Shown here: positions 25,960 to 33,485 of the stretch, piece by piece | Layout: every line of letters starts with the position of its first letter | Position numbering within the stretch: position 1 is the stretch's first letter | Assembly (NCBI GenBank): GCA_036262035.1 | Contig: DATAJS010000011.1 | Coordinates: forward strand, 207,596 to 271,595 | Direction of reading: 5' to 3' | Length of the DNA: 64,000 nt | Source: Burkholderiales bacterium | GTDB taxonomy: Bacteria > Pseudomonadota > Gammaproteobacteria > Burkholderiales > SG8-41 | The notes under the pieces: model-generated | Database searches by the model: none | The model's input: only the letters and a program-made list of their open reading frames with translations | Told to the model about the DNA's origin: nothing | Made by a program: the position numbers and the translations under genes

Positions 25960-26820
25960 ATGGTTCCTGTGAAAAGCGTCGGCGTCATCGGCCTCGGCGT
26001 GATCGGCAAGCCGATCGCGCAGCGGCTGGTGAGCGGCGGGTTCGACGTCGCGGTGTACGACGTGCGCAGCGAGCCCGTCGCTGCGCTCGCAGCCGAGGGC
26101 GCGAAAGCGTGCGGCTCACCGGCCGAGCTCGCACGGACGAGCGAGGTCGTCATCAGCCTCGTCTCCGACGCGAAGCAGACTCACGACGTGGTGTTCGGAA
26201 CCGACGGCGTGCTCGATGCGATGGCGAGAGGCTCGATCTTCGTCACCGGCAGCACGCTGGGACCTTCGCCGGTGCGCGAGGTCGCCGAAGCATTGCGAGC
26301 CAAAGGGATCGAGACCCTCGACGCGCCGATCTCCGGCGGCTATCTCGCCGCAGCCGAAGGCAAGTTGAGCGTGATGGCCGGCGGATCGCAGGCGACGCTC
26401 GATCGAGCCATGCCGGCGCTGCGCGCATTCGCACAGAGCATCACGCGCGCGGGCGACGTCGGCGCGGGACAGGCCGCGAAGCTCGCGCATCAGCTCGTGT
26501 GCAGCGTGAACGTGATGACGCTGCTCGAAGGGCTCGCGCTCGGGCAGGCCGGCGGGGTCGAGCCGGCGGTGATGAAGCGCATCCTCCGGGAAGGCATCGC
26601 CGACAGCGCGGTGCTGCGCCTGTGGGACGACCTCGCGCCGCGCTGGAAAGGCATGCTCGCACCGACGCCGCCGGACGTTACGCCTCCGAACCTGCGCAAA
26701 GACCTGCACCTCGTGCTCGAGTATGCGCGCGAGCTGGGGGTGAACCTCTACGTTGCCACGCAAGCCTCGCTCATCGCGGACAGCGGCAACGCGACGGGCC
26801 GCGAGGATTCCGGGCTCTGA
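25960..26820 (+). CDS. NAD(P)-dependent beta-hydroxyacid dehydrogenase family protein
   Basis: 286 residues, 3 bp behind the Bug gene. Rossmann motif GVIGLGVIGKPIAQRLVSGG at the N-terminus, then DAPISGGYLAAAEGKLSVMAGG and the catalytic-Lys segment GAGQAAKLAHQLVCSVN, so the enzyme looks active. Family members oxidise 3-hydroxyisobutyrate, tartronate semialdehyde or glycerate-type substrates. With the enolase-superfamily dehydratase that follows, a sugar-acid pathway is likely. The final residues lie next to a GGGGTCTGACCCC repeat (26821 on). Confidence 0.9.
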   Translation: MVPVKSVGVIGLGVIGKPIAQRLVSGGFDVAVYDVRSEPVAALAAEGAKACGSPAELARTSEVVISLVSDAKQTHDVVFGTDGVLDAMARGSIFVTGSTLGPSPVREVAEALRAKGIETLDAPISGGYLAAAEGKLSVMAGGSQATLDRAMPALRAFAQSITRAGDVGAGQAAKLAHQLVCSVNVMTLLEGLALGQAGGVEPAVMKRILREGIADSAVLRLWDDLAPRWKGMLAPTPPDVTPPNLRKDLHLVLEYARELGVNLYVATQASLIADSGNATGREDSGL

Positions 26821-26862
26821 CAAACCGGGGTCTGACCCCAAAAGGCCGGGGTCAGACCCCGA
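26821..26862. repeat. GGGGTCAGACCCC palindromic repeat, copy
   Basis: Two inverted units, ACCGGGGTCTGACCCC and GCCGGGGTCAGACCCC, separated by 6 nt, followed at once by the ribosome binding site (AAAGGAAAAG) of the next gene. Its fold would form in the mRNA between two genes of one operon, so it may separate their expression. Confidence 0.85.
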
Positions 26863-26874
26863 TAAAGGAAAAGA

Positions 26875-28023
26875 ATGGCGAAGATCGAATCGGTTTCAGT
26901 CTGTATCGCGCGGGTGCCGCTCGACAACGCGGTGACGTTTTCCACGCGCACCGTGACCGCGCGCGAATACTGTCTCGTCAAAGTGCGCTCGGTCGACGGC
27001 GTGGAAGGCATCGGCTACTGCTACGCCGTGAATACCTCGGGACGGCTGCTGTCGGTCGCGGTCACCGATCTGCTCGGTCAGCGCGTCGTCGGCCAGGAGT
27101 CGCTGCGCGTCGAAGGCATCTGGCACGACATGTATCAGGAGGCGCTGCTCCAGGGCCGGGTCGGCGCGGTCATGCGCGCGCTGTCCGCGATCGACACCGC
27201 GATCTGGGATCTCAATGCGCGCGCCGCGAAGCTTCCGCTCTATCGGTATCTCGGCGCTGTCGCCGACGATCGCGTGCCCGCCTATGCGAGCGGCGGCTAC
27301 TACCTTCCGGGCAAGACGCCCGCCAAGCTGGGCGAAGAGCTCGCGGGGCATGTCGCGAAAGGCTACAAGGCGGTGAAGATGAAGACCGGCCGGCTTTCGC
27401 CGCGCGAAGAGGAAGACCGCGTCCGCGCGGCGCGCGAGGCGATCGGGCCCGACGTGCTGCTGATGCTCGACGCCAACAACGCGTGGAACGACGTGCCGAC
27501 CGCGCTCGAGTACATGCGCCGCTTCGAAGCGTACGATCCGTACTGGATCGAAGAGCCGTTCTCGCCTGACGACATCGACAACCACGCCAAGCTCGCCGAG
27601 CTCACCAGCGTCACGGTCGCCACCGGCGAGATCGAAGCAGGACGCTGGCGCTTCAAGGAGATGCTCGACAAGCGCGCGGCCGAGATCCTCCAGACCGACG
27701 CGACGGTGTGCGGCGGCGTCACCGAGTGGCGGCGCATCGCCGCCACCGCGGCGAGCTACGGCGTCACCGTCTCGCCGCACGCGTGGCACGACGTGCACGT
27801 GCAGCTCGTCGCGTCGGCGCCGAACGCGCGCTACGTCGAGTTCATGCCCGACGACCACATCGTCAACTTCCGTCGCCTCATCGATCGGCAGCTCGTTGCC
27901 GAGAACGGCGATCTCCTGCTGCCGCAGACGCCGGGGCTGGGATGGAATTTCGATCCTGCGGCCGTGGAGAAGTACGGCGCACGATATCCGGGGGAAGAAG
28001 GGATCTGGCTCAGCGCGCGCTAA
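26875..28023 (+). CDS. Mandelate racemase/muconate lactonizing enzyme family protein
   Basis: 382 residues. Enolase-superfamily features in order: N-terminal capping domain to about residue 130; KMKTG (KxK acid/base) near residue 165; metal ligands in LMLDANNAW, WIEEPFSPDD and ATGEIEAG; VCGGVTEWRRIA; and SPHAWHDVH supplying the catalytic His. These residues indicate an acid-sugar dehydratase or racemase of the mandelate-racemase subgroup. It is the last gene of the regulator-Bug-dehydrogenase operon. The exact aldonate cannot be read from the sequence. Confidence 0.9.
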   Translation: MAKIESVSVCIARVPLDNAVTFSTRTVTAREYCLVKVRSVDGVEGIGYCYAVNTSGRLLSVAVTDLLGQRVVGQESLRVEGIWHDMYQEALLQGRVGAVMRALSAIDTAIWDLNARAAKLPLYRYLGAVADDRVPAYASGGYYLPGKTPAKLGEELAGHVAKGYKAVKMKTGRLSPREEEDRVRAAREAIGPDVLLMLDANNAWNDVPTALEYMRRFEAYDPYWIEEPFSPDDIDNHAKLAELTSVTVATGEIEAGRWRFKEMLDKRAAEILQTDATVCGGVTEWRRIAATAASYGVTVSPHAWHDVHVQLVASAPNARYVEFMPDDHIVNFRRLIDRQLVAENGDLLLPQTPGLGWNFDPAAVEKYGARYPGEEGIWLSAR

Positions 28024-28037
28024 GCCTCGTCAACGTC

Positions 28038-28070
28038 AAGATGGATTCCCGCCTTCGCGGGAATGACGTC
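28038..28070. repeat. ATTCCCGCCTTCGCGGGAAT repeat, single unit
   Basis: One hairpin unit (ATGGATTCCCGCCTTCGCGGGAATGACG) between the convergent enolase-superfamily gene (stop 28023) and the glycosyltransferase gene (stop 28073). Stem of about 8 bp with a 4-nt loop. Likely bidirectional terminator. Confidence 0.8.
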
Positions 28071-28072
28071 TC

Positions 28073-29428
28073 TCAACCCACCGCGAACTCGGGCCAGGAG
28101 ACGATCGGCGTGATGTGCGCGCGGATCACCTGCTCCCACGTGTAGCGGGTCGCGGTCTTGCGCGCGTGGACGCGCAGGCGGGCGGCGATGTGCGGGTGCT
28201 CGCGCAGGTAGAGCAGGTGCCCGACGAGCTCGCGCGGGCTCGAGCTCTGGAGCGAGATCGCATCGTGCCCCGGCGTCGCGTAGTCCTCGCCGGTCGCGCC
28301 GAGGAAGCTCACGCCGCCGCACGCCATCGCTTCCAGCCCCACGAGCCCGAATGGCTCGATGCCGCTGTTGGCGAGCACGCCGTCGCTCGCTCGGTACAAG
28401 CACTGCAGTTGCGGCCGCGACAGCGCGCTCTCCACGAACAGCACGTCGCTGGGCTGCGCGTTGCGGATCGCGCGCCACAGCGCAGCGGCGGTCTTGTCCT
28501 CGCAGCGTATCGACGTGGCGGAAAGCCCGATCGCCCGGGCACGGCCGACGACCTCGCGGCCGTGCGCTTCGATGCCACCGCGCGCGATCAGCAGCGGCCG
28601 CGCGCCGCGGTGCTTGAGCTCGCCGACGGCGTCGACCGCCATCAGCCAGCGCTTGTCCGGGTCCCATCGGGCCACTTTGGTGAGCAGCAGGCGACCGTCG
28701 GTGCTGCGTTTGAGCTGCTGTACCGCGTGACGGTCGGAAGGCTGAAGCCAGTCGGTGGCGATGCCGTTGGGGATCACGCGCGGATCGACGCCGAAATCCC
28801 ACATCTGGTGCTTCATGAAGCGGCTGACGGTGGTGATCGTCGCGGCCGTGTCGAGCTCGCGCCACGGCACGCGCTCGAAGCCGAAGCTGTTGTTCGCGTT
28901 CCAGAAGAAACGCACGTGGTCGCCCCAGCCTTTTTCCTGCACGAGCCGCTGCAGGCAAACGATGCTCCAGCTCGTATGCCATTCCTCCGCGAGGACCACG
29001 ATCGGCCGGTGCATCTCCATGAGCGGAGGAAGGAGGTTCTCGGCGGTCCACGCGGGGAGAGACGAGCTCCAGTCGCGGAGCTTGGACTCTTCGCCGTCGT
29101 AGACGCCGCCGGGGTGATACTGGCTGATCCACTGGCACCAGCGGTGCAGGTGCAGCCTGCCTTCGTAGGCGATCTCGTGTCCGGGCAGGTCCGGCGCGCC
29201 GATGAAGAACAGGTGTGTTTCGTAACCTTCTTCGGCCAACGCGCACGCAAGTCCGCTGATGCGCGAACCGAGCCCGCCGGCCATGGAATAGGGATCCGGC
29301 CCTTCGAAGCTCAGCAGCACGAAAGCGGGCGCGCGTTCGCCGGCGTGGCGTATATCCGCGGGTTCGGCAACCCGCATGCTGTTGCGGTTGAGCGCGATCA
29401 CGTTGGACGGGAGGCTGTCCGTTGCCAT
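28073..29428 (-). CDS. Family 4-type glycosyltransferase
   Basis: 451 residues from ATG 29428 (GAGGAATAGC upstream); ATG 29449 is an alternative. GT-B layout: N-terminal domain with FVLLSFEGPDPYSMAGGLGSRISGLACALAEEGYETHLFF, then HTSWS and TTVSRFMKHQMWDFGVDPRVIPNGI, then the C-terminal nucleotide-sugar domain with KVARWDPDKRW, IARGGIEAHG and the E-x7-E motif region NSGIEPFGLVGLEAMACGG. It resembles glycogen/starch synthase-like or mannosyltransferase proteins. It stands between two enolase-superfamily genes with no other surface polysaccharide genes nearby, so its acceptor is unknown. Confidence 0.87.
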   Translation of the reverse strand: MATDSLPSNVIALNRNSMRVAEPADIRHAGERAPAFVLLSFEGPDPYSMAGGLGSRISGLACALAEEGYETHLFFIGAPDLPGHEIAYEGRLHLHRWCQWISQYHPGGVYDGEESKLRDWSSSLPAWTAENLLPPLMEMHRPIVVLAEEWHTSWSIVCLQRLVQEKGWGDHVRFFWNANNSFGFERVPWRELDTAATITTVSRFMKHQMWDFGVDPRVIPNGIATDWLQPSDRHAVQQLKRSTDGRLLLTKVARWDPDKRWLMAVDAVGELKHRGARPLLIARGGIEAHGREVVGRARAIGLSATSIRCEDKTAAALWRAIRNAQPSDVLFVESALSRPQLQCLYRASDGVLANSGIEPFGLVGLEAMACGGVSFLGATGEDYATPGHDAISLQSSSPRELVGHLLYLREHPHIAARLRVHARKTATRYTWEQVIRAHITPIVSWPEFAVG

Positions 29429-29523
29429 GCTATTCCTCGTTTGTGACATGACATACGACAGAAGCGAATTCCAATTGCAATCCCGGTGCCCGTGGGCACG
29501 CCGGTGGCGAGCAGGGGTGCGCG

Positions 29524-30636
29524 CTAGGTCAGAACCGCCGTTTTCTTTCGTGCGATCAGGTCGAAATCGATCTTCGCACCGAGCCCCGGACCTTCGGGCG
29601 GGCGGACCATGCCGCTCTTGTCGGCGTGCAAGTCTTCCACCAGTCCGTATTTTTGGGTGGAGTCCGGTAAAAGGATCTCGAAGTACTCGGTGTTCGGGAT
29701 CGCGAGGATGACGTGCAGGTTGGCGACGTTGTTGAGCGAGTTGCCGCCGTGGTGGACCTCGAGGTTCATGTGGAACGCTTCGGCGAGGTGCGCGGTCTTG
29801 AGCAGCGGCGTGATCCCGCCCTTGACCGCGACGTCGCCGCGCAGGAAATCGGTCGCCTGCATCGTGATCCACGGCGCATAGGCCTGGAATCCGCCGGGCG
29901 CGTACTCGGTCGCCATGACCGGGATGTCGAGCTTCTGGCGCAGCTTCACGTAGTTCGTGATGTCGTCGGTGTCGAGCGGGTCTTCGTACCAGTAATAGCC
30001 GAGCGCCTCGATCGCCCGCCCGACGCGCAGCGCCTCGACGTAGTTGTACGACCACGTGCTGTCGAGCATGAGGCGGTAGCTGTCGCCGACGGTTTTGCGC
30101 ACGTGGCGGCAGAGCTCGATGTCGGTCTGCCAGACCGCCGGCGGATGGATCTTGTAGGCGGTGAGGCCCGATTCGCGGATGGCGATCGCTTCTTCCGCGT
30201 ACGCTTCCTTCGAAGGCAGCACCGCGGAGCTTGCGTATGCCGGGACCGCATCCCGGTAGCTGCCGATCAGCCGGTGGATCGGCAGGTTCGCGACCTTGCC
30301 CGCGATGTCCCACAGCGCGACGTCGACCGCACCGATGCACCGATAGTTCGTATTGCGGGCGCGCGCCCACATCGCCGCGTACAGGCGCTCGCGGTCGAGC
30401 GGGTCCTGTCCCATTAACAGCGGCTTGAGATAGCGCGGGATCGTCGCCGCGTCGAAGTTGGCGCCGCGCATCGACGAGCCGAGAAAGGCGTGGCCTTCGA
30501 TGCCGTCGTCCGTACGGATCGTGACGAGCCCGAGCTCGCTGCGCCCGGTCGCCATCGTTCCCGTGTGCTTGCCGAAGGTGCGCGCGGGAATGTCGTCCCA
30601 GGCAAAGAGCGTGACGGTGAGGTCGGTGATCTTCAT
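29524..30636 (-). CDS. Enolase-superfamily (mandelate-racemase-like) protein, KxH type
   Basis: 370 residues. The barrel motif reads AYKIHPP, so the second lysine of KxK is His, as in a known subset of racemase-like proteins. Metal ligands are visible in LMLDSTWSY, WYEDPLDTDD and MATEYAPGG; the region EVHHGGNSLNN provides a possible base. The C-terminus ends PPEGPGLGAKIDFDLI, common to this group. ATG 30636 lacks a strong ribosome binding site in the first 15 nt. It precedes the glycosyltransferase on the same strand and follows a DMT transporter. Substrate not assignable; acid-sugar chemistry is inferred from the family. Confidence 0.87.
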   Translation of the reverse strand: MKITDLTVTLFAWDDIPARTFGKHTGTMATGRSELGLVTIRTDDGIEGHAFLGSSMRGANFDAATIPRYLKPLLMGQDPLDRERLYAAMWARARNTNYRCIGAVDVALWDIAGKVANLPIHRLIGSYRDAVPAYASSAVLPSKEAYAEEAIAIRESGLTAYKIHPPAVWQTDIELCRHVRKTVGDSYRLMLDSTWSYNYVEALRVGRAIEALGYYWYEDPLDTDDITNYVKLRQKLDIPVMATEYAPGGFQAYAPWITMQATDFLRGDVAVKGGITPLLKTAHLAEAFHMNLEVHHGGNSLNNVANLHVILAIPNTEYFEILLPDSTQKYGLVEDLHADKSGMVRPPEGPGLGAKIDFDLIARKKTAVLT

Positions 30637-30681
30637 GGACGGATCCGTTTTTGTTGGCCGGACCCGTCAGGCTACACCTTC

Positions 30682-31566
30682 CTAAGGCTCGGGGGCGACG
30701 GTGTCGGGCTTGCGGGTCGCGAGCGCCACGCCGGCGACCCCGACGACCATGCCGGCGAGGGCGAGCGCGGTGAGCTTCTCGCCGAAGAGGACGTACGCCA
30801 TCGCCGCCGTGGTCGGCGGCGTCAGATAGAAGAGGCTGGCGACGCGCGTCGCTTCGCCGTGCTCGATGAGGTGGAAGAGCAGCGAGATGGCGCCGATCGA
30901 GAGCACCAGCACCAGCCATGCGAGCGCGAAGGCGAACTCGCCGCTCCACGTGACGCTCCGCGATTCGGTGAAGAGCGCGAGCGGCGCGAGCAGCAGCAAG
31001 GCCGCGCTGAACTGGATGATCGACCCGGCGCGCAGGTCGAAGCTCGGGCAGTAGCGCTTCTGGTAGAGCGTGCCGCACGTCATGCTGGCGAGCCCGACGA
31101 CCGACCATGCGATGCTCACGGCGGACAGCCCTTCGAGCGTGAGCTTGTCCCACATCACCAGCACGACGCCGCCGAAGCCGAGCGCGAGGCCCAGCCATTG
31201 CAGCTTCGTGACGCGCTCGCCGAGGATCGGCGAGGCGGCGAGGCCGGTGACGATCGGCTGCAATCCCACCACGAGCGCGATCATCCCCGCCGGCATGCCG
31301 TGATAGATCGCTGCGAAGCATCCGGCGAGATAGCCGCCGTGGATGAGCGCGCCCGAGACCGCGATGTGCGCGGCCTGGCGCCGGGTCGAAGGCCAGCGCA
31401 CGTGGAGCAGGAGCGCGAGCGGCACCATGAGCGCCAGCACGAAGACGAAACGCAGGGACAGGAACGTGAAAGGCTCGGCGTAAGGCACGCCGAGCTTCGC
31501 GCCGATGAAACCCGTGCTCCAGAGGACGACGAAGAGCGCCGGGGCGAGGCGAGACCAGGAAGACAT
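30682..31566 (-). CDS. EamA/DMT-superfamily transporter
   Basis: 294 residues from ATG 31566; the frame continues to 31665 but the added residues come from a dispersed repeat and are not credible. About ten hydrophobic helices in two EamA repeats can be seen, the first from LAPALFVVLWSTGFIGAKLG, the second after residue 150 (LGLALGFGGVVLVM). The conserved PxxxxPxLxGLxG-like segments are GLQPIVTGLAASPILGE and YLTPPTTAAMAYVLFGE. Such transporters export or import small metabolites. It lies upstream of the enolase-superfamily gene in the same direction, which suggests transport of a related metabolite. Confidence 0.92.
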   Translation of the reverse strand: MSSWSRLAPALFVVLWSTGFIGAKLGVPYAEPFTFLSLRFVFVLALMVPLALLLHVRWPSTRRQAAHIAVSGALIHGGYLAGCFAAIYHGMPAGMIALVVGLQPIVTGLAASPILGERVTKLQWLGLALGFGGVVLVMWDKLTLEGLSAVSIAWSVVGLASMTCGTLYQKRYCPSFDLRAGSIIQFSAALLLLAPLALFTESRSVTWSGEFAFALAWLVLVLSIGAISLLFHLIEHGEATRVASLFYLTPPTTAAMAYVLFGEKLTALALAGMVVGVAGVALATRKPDTVAPEP

Positions 31567-31582
31567 GTTTATCGAGCGCCCC

Positions 31583-31660
31583 GGGATTGCTTCGTCGCTG
31601 GCGCTCCTCGCAATGACGTCATCGCGAGGCGCCGGCAGGCGCCGTGGCTGCCTGGCGGCG
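31583..31660. repeat. Dispersed repeat ATTGCTTCGTCGCTGGCGCTCCTCGCAATGACG type
   Basis: The stretch GATTGCTTCGTCGCTGGCGC...CTCGCAATGACGTCATCGCGAGGCGCC is self-complementary at several levels (CATCGCGAGG / CTCGCAATGA; GGCGCCGGCAGGCGCC). It is a type of intergenic element common in proteobacterial genomes. It lies in front of the DMT transporter and behind the amidohydrolase. Read as coding it would give DDVIARSASDEAIPG, an artefact. Confidence 0.65.
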
Positions 31661-31722
31661 GCCATGAGCCCAAGAACGAACGGAGGAAAAGCGAGCTTTT
31701 CCTCCGTAGGCGTGGCGCACGA

Positions 31723-32676
31723 TCAGATCTTCAGCAGCTTCTTGGTGTTGCCGGACAGGATCTTCGCTTTGTCTTCCGCGGAGAGCGAGAGGCGCTCCAT
31801 CCACTCGGTGCCGGGCTTGTTCTCGACGTACGGGAAGTCGACCGCGAAGAGAATACGGTCCACGCCCATCTCCTGGATCGAGCACAGCAGCGCCGGATCG
31901 GAGAAGTTGCCGCTGGTCGTGATGTAGAAGTGCTCGCAGAAGACGTCGCGGAAAGCGATCTTCTTGTTGCCGGCGCGCGCGAACATCGCGTCGATGCGCC
32001 ACAAGAGGAACGGCAGGCCTTCGCCCATGTGGCCGAGGATGATCTTCAACTTCGGGTATTGCTCGAACACGCCCGAGAGCACGAGCCGCACGCCCTGCGT
32101 GGCGGTCTCGACCGTGAAGCCCCATGCGGCGTTGGTGATCTGCGGGAAGTCCTTCACGTAGTCCTTGTAGTACGTCTCGATCACCGCCGGGTGAGGTTTT
32201 GCCGGATGGCAGTAGATCGGCACGTCGAGCTTTTCGGCGCGCTCGAAGATGGGCCAGAAGCGCTTGTCGTCGATGAAGAGGCCGTGGGTGAGGCCGTGGA
32301 TCATCGCGCCTTTCATGCCGAGCTTCGTCACGCAGCGCTCGAGCTCGTCGGCGGCGGCTTTCGGATCGATGGCGGGCAGCGTCGCGAACGCCTGGAAGCG
32401 CGCGGGATTGCCGCGCACCGTTTCGTGCAGGCGGTCGTTGGCGCGCCTGGCGAGCGGCACCGCGACTTCGGCGTCGAGCAGATGCGTCGCAGGGGCGGCG
32501 TGCGAGAGCACCTGCACGTCGATCCCCGCTTCGTCCATTTCCTTGATGCGCTGCGCGCCGAGATCCTCCAGCCGGTGGCGCAGGCCGGCGCGTTTATCGG
32601 CCTCGGCGAAATGCTCGACGATCTCGGCATCGAAGTAGTGCTCCTCGATGGCGATGACTTGCGGTCGTGTTCTCAT
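31723..32676 (-). CDS. Amidohydrolase-family decarboxylase-like protein (ACMSD / gamma-resorcylate decarboxylase type)
   Basis: 317 residues. The N-terminal metal motif is IAIEEHYFD (ExH), as in gamma-resorcylate decarboxylase-type members of the family rather than HxH. Further ligands appear in YCHPAKPHP, LGHMGEGLPF and the active-site Asp in FAVDFPYVEN. These enzymes remove or add a carboxylate on an aromatic ring or on aminocarboxymuconate semialdehyde, with a divalent metal. No signal peptide. It lies between repeats and is followed by the DMT transporter on the same strand. The substrate is inferred to be an aromatic acid. Confidence 0.88.
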   Translation of the reverse strand: MRTRPQVIAIEEHYFDAEIVEHFAEADKRAGLRHRLEDLGAQRIKEMDEAGIDVQVLSHAAPATHLLDAEVAVPLARRANDRLHETVRGNPARFQAFATLPAIDPKAAADELERCVTKLGMKGAMIHGLTHGLFIDDKRFWPIFERAEKLDVPIYCHPAKPHPAVIETYYKDYVKDFPQITNAAWGFTVETATQGVRLVLSGVFEQYPKLKIILGHMGEGLPFLLWRIDAMFARAGNKKIAFRDVFCEHFYITTSGNFSDPALLCSIQEMGVDRILFAVDFPYVENKPGTEWMERLSLSAEDKAKILSGNTKKLLKI

Positions 32677-32692
32677 GGGTCCTCAAAACGAA

Positions 32693-32735
32693 CGGGGTCT
32701 GACCCCGGCTTCTAGGGGGCAGACCCCGGTTTTCT
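32693..32735. repeat. GGGGTCAGACCCC palindromic repeat, copy
   Basis: Two inverted units, ACGGGGTCTGACCCCGG and GGGGGCAGACCCCGGTTTTC, with a T-run at the end of the second, upstream of the amidohydrolase gene. Orientation allows a terminator reading rightward. Otherwise this gap (32677-32799) holds nothing obvious. Confidence 0.8.
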
Positions 32736-32799
32736 TACCGATCGCGCGATTCTACGCGCTGTCGCGCGGGCACGGCCGCGGCGATGTACGACGCTCGCG

Positions 32800-33144
32800 T
32801 CAGTGCACTGTCGCGCGGCGGCGGTTTTTCCGTGCGAAATGGATCTGGATATCCGCGGTCATGGGGCCGACTTCGCGCATCGCGGCGCGCAGCGCCTCGG
32901 TGGTGACGTCGAGCTTCTCGCACCACCAGCGCTGCTGCCAGTGCTCGGAAGCGAAGATTACCGGGCTCGAGCGCGGATCGCGGAAGGTGTCGAGCGGTCC
33001 GCGGCGTTGATGGTGCCGGCGCGCATCCTCGCGCAGCAGATGCGCGCGGCGCGACTGCGCGGGCGTGTCGCGGAGCGCGCCGGTGCCGGCGGCGTAGCTC
33101 CACAGGATCGTGACCAGAAGGATGATGGCATATGCGAATATCAT
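32800..33144 (-). CDS. Small protein with N-terminal membrane helix and DUF3606-like segment
   Basis: 114 residues. Residues 1-20 (MIFAYAIILLVTILWSYAAG) form a hydrophobic helix. From about residue 68 the sequence WCEKLDVTTEALRAAMREVG followed by MTADIQIHFARK matches the DUF3606 pattern (WCxKxxVTxxxLxxAVxxVG...HL), seen in many small proteobacterial proteins of unknown function. The middle part (residues 25-60) is basic and low in hydrophobic residues. Usually DUF3606 proteins are 60 residues long with no membrane helix, so the helix is an addition or a wrong start. Confidence 0.6.
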   Translation of the reverse strand: MIFAYAIILLVTILWSYAAGTGALRDTPAQSRRAHLLREDARRHHQRRGPLDTFRDPRSSPVIFASEHWQQRWWCEKLDVTTEALRAAMREVGPMTADIQIHFARKNRRRATVH

Positions 33145-33239
33145 GAAGCACAGCTTAGAGAAGCCGTGCTCGCCTCAGCGGATGGAAAAGAGGCGCAAAA
33201 ATGCCTTAATTCGAATCGGGACCGGCTCTCCCGCGCGCC

Positions 33240-33479
33240 TTAGAAGTCGTCCGCGAGGCTGCGCCGCTCGTCGCCGCGCCACGCACCGTAGCCGTGGGCG
33301 ATCGCGTCGTCGGCCGCATCCTTGAGCGTGGTGAAAGACTTCTCCGCGCACTCTTCGCTGCCGTCGGCGCGTGTCATCGTCCACGACCAGCCGGTATCGG
33401 TGATCACGAAATTCCAGTTGCTTCGTCGTTCGGCGCTGCGTCGTTCGGTCACTCTCGCGTTCCCCTGTTCTTGATGCAC
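33240..33479 (-). CDS. Hypothetical protein, 79 residues
   Basis: A small frame ahead of which is the amidase stop (33486-33488), 6 bp away, on the same strand. The product has an acidic-aromatic core (SNWNFVITDTGWSWTMTRAD) followed by FTTLKDAADDAIAHGYGAW and ends in F. It looks like a small soluble domain of the DUF2188 type seen in soil bacteria, but I am not certain. It may be translated with the amidase. No membrane segment. Confidence 0.55.
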   Translation of the reverse strand: MHQEQGNARVTERRSAERRSNWNFVITDTGWSWTMTRADGSEECAEKSFTTLKDAADDAIAHGYGAWRGDERRSLADDF

Positions 33480-33485
33480 GGTGTT

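Noticed and set aside
28073..31321. 1082-residue minus-strand frame
   Set aside because: Only the last 451 residues (from 29428) form a recognisable protein; the rest is the shadow of the enolase-superfamily and DMT transporter genes.
31566..31665. Upstream start of the DMT transporter
   Set aside because: The added residues come from a dispersed repeat (DDVIARSASDEAIPG).
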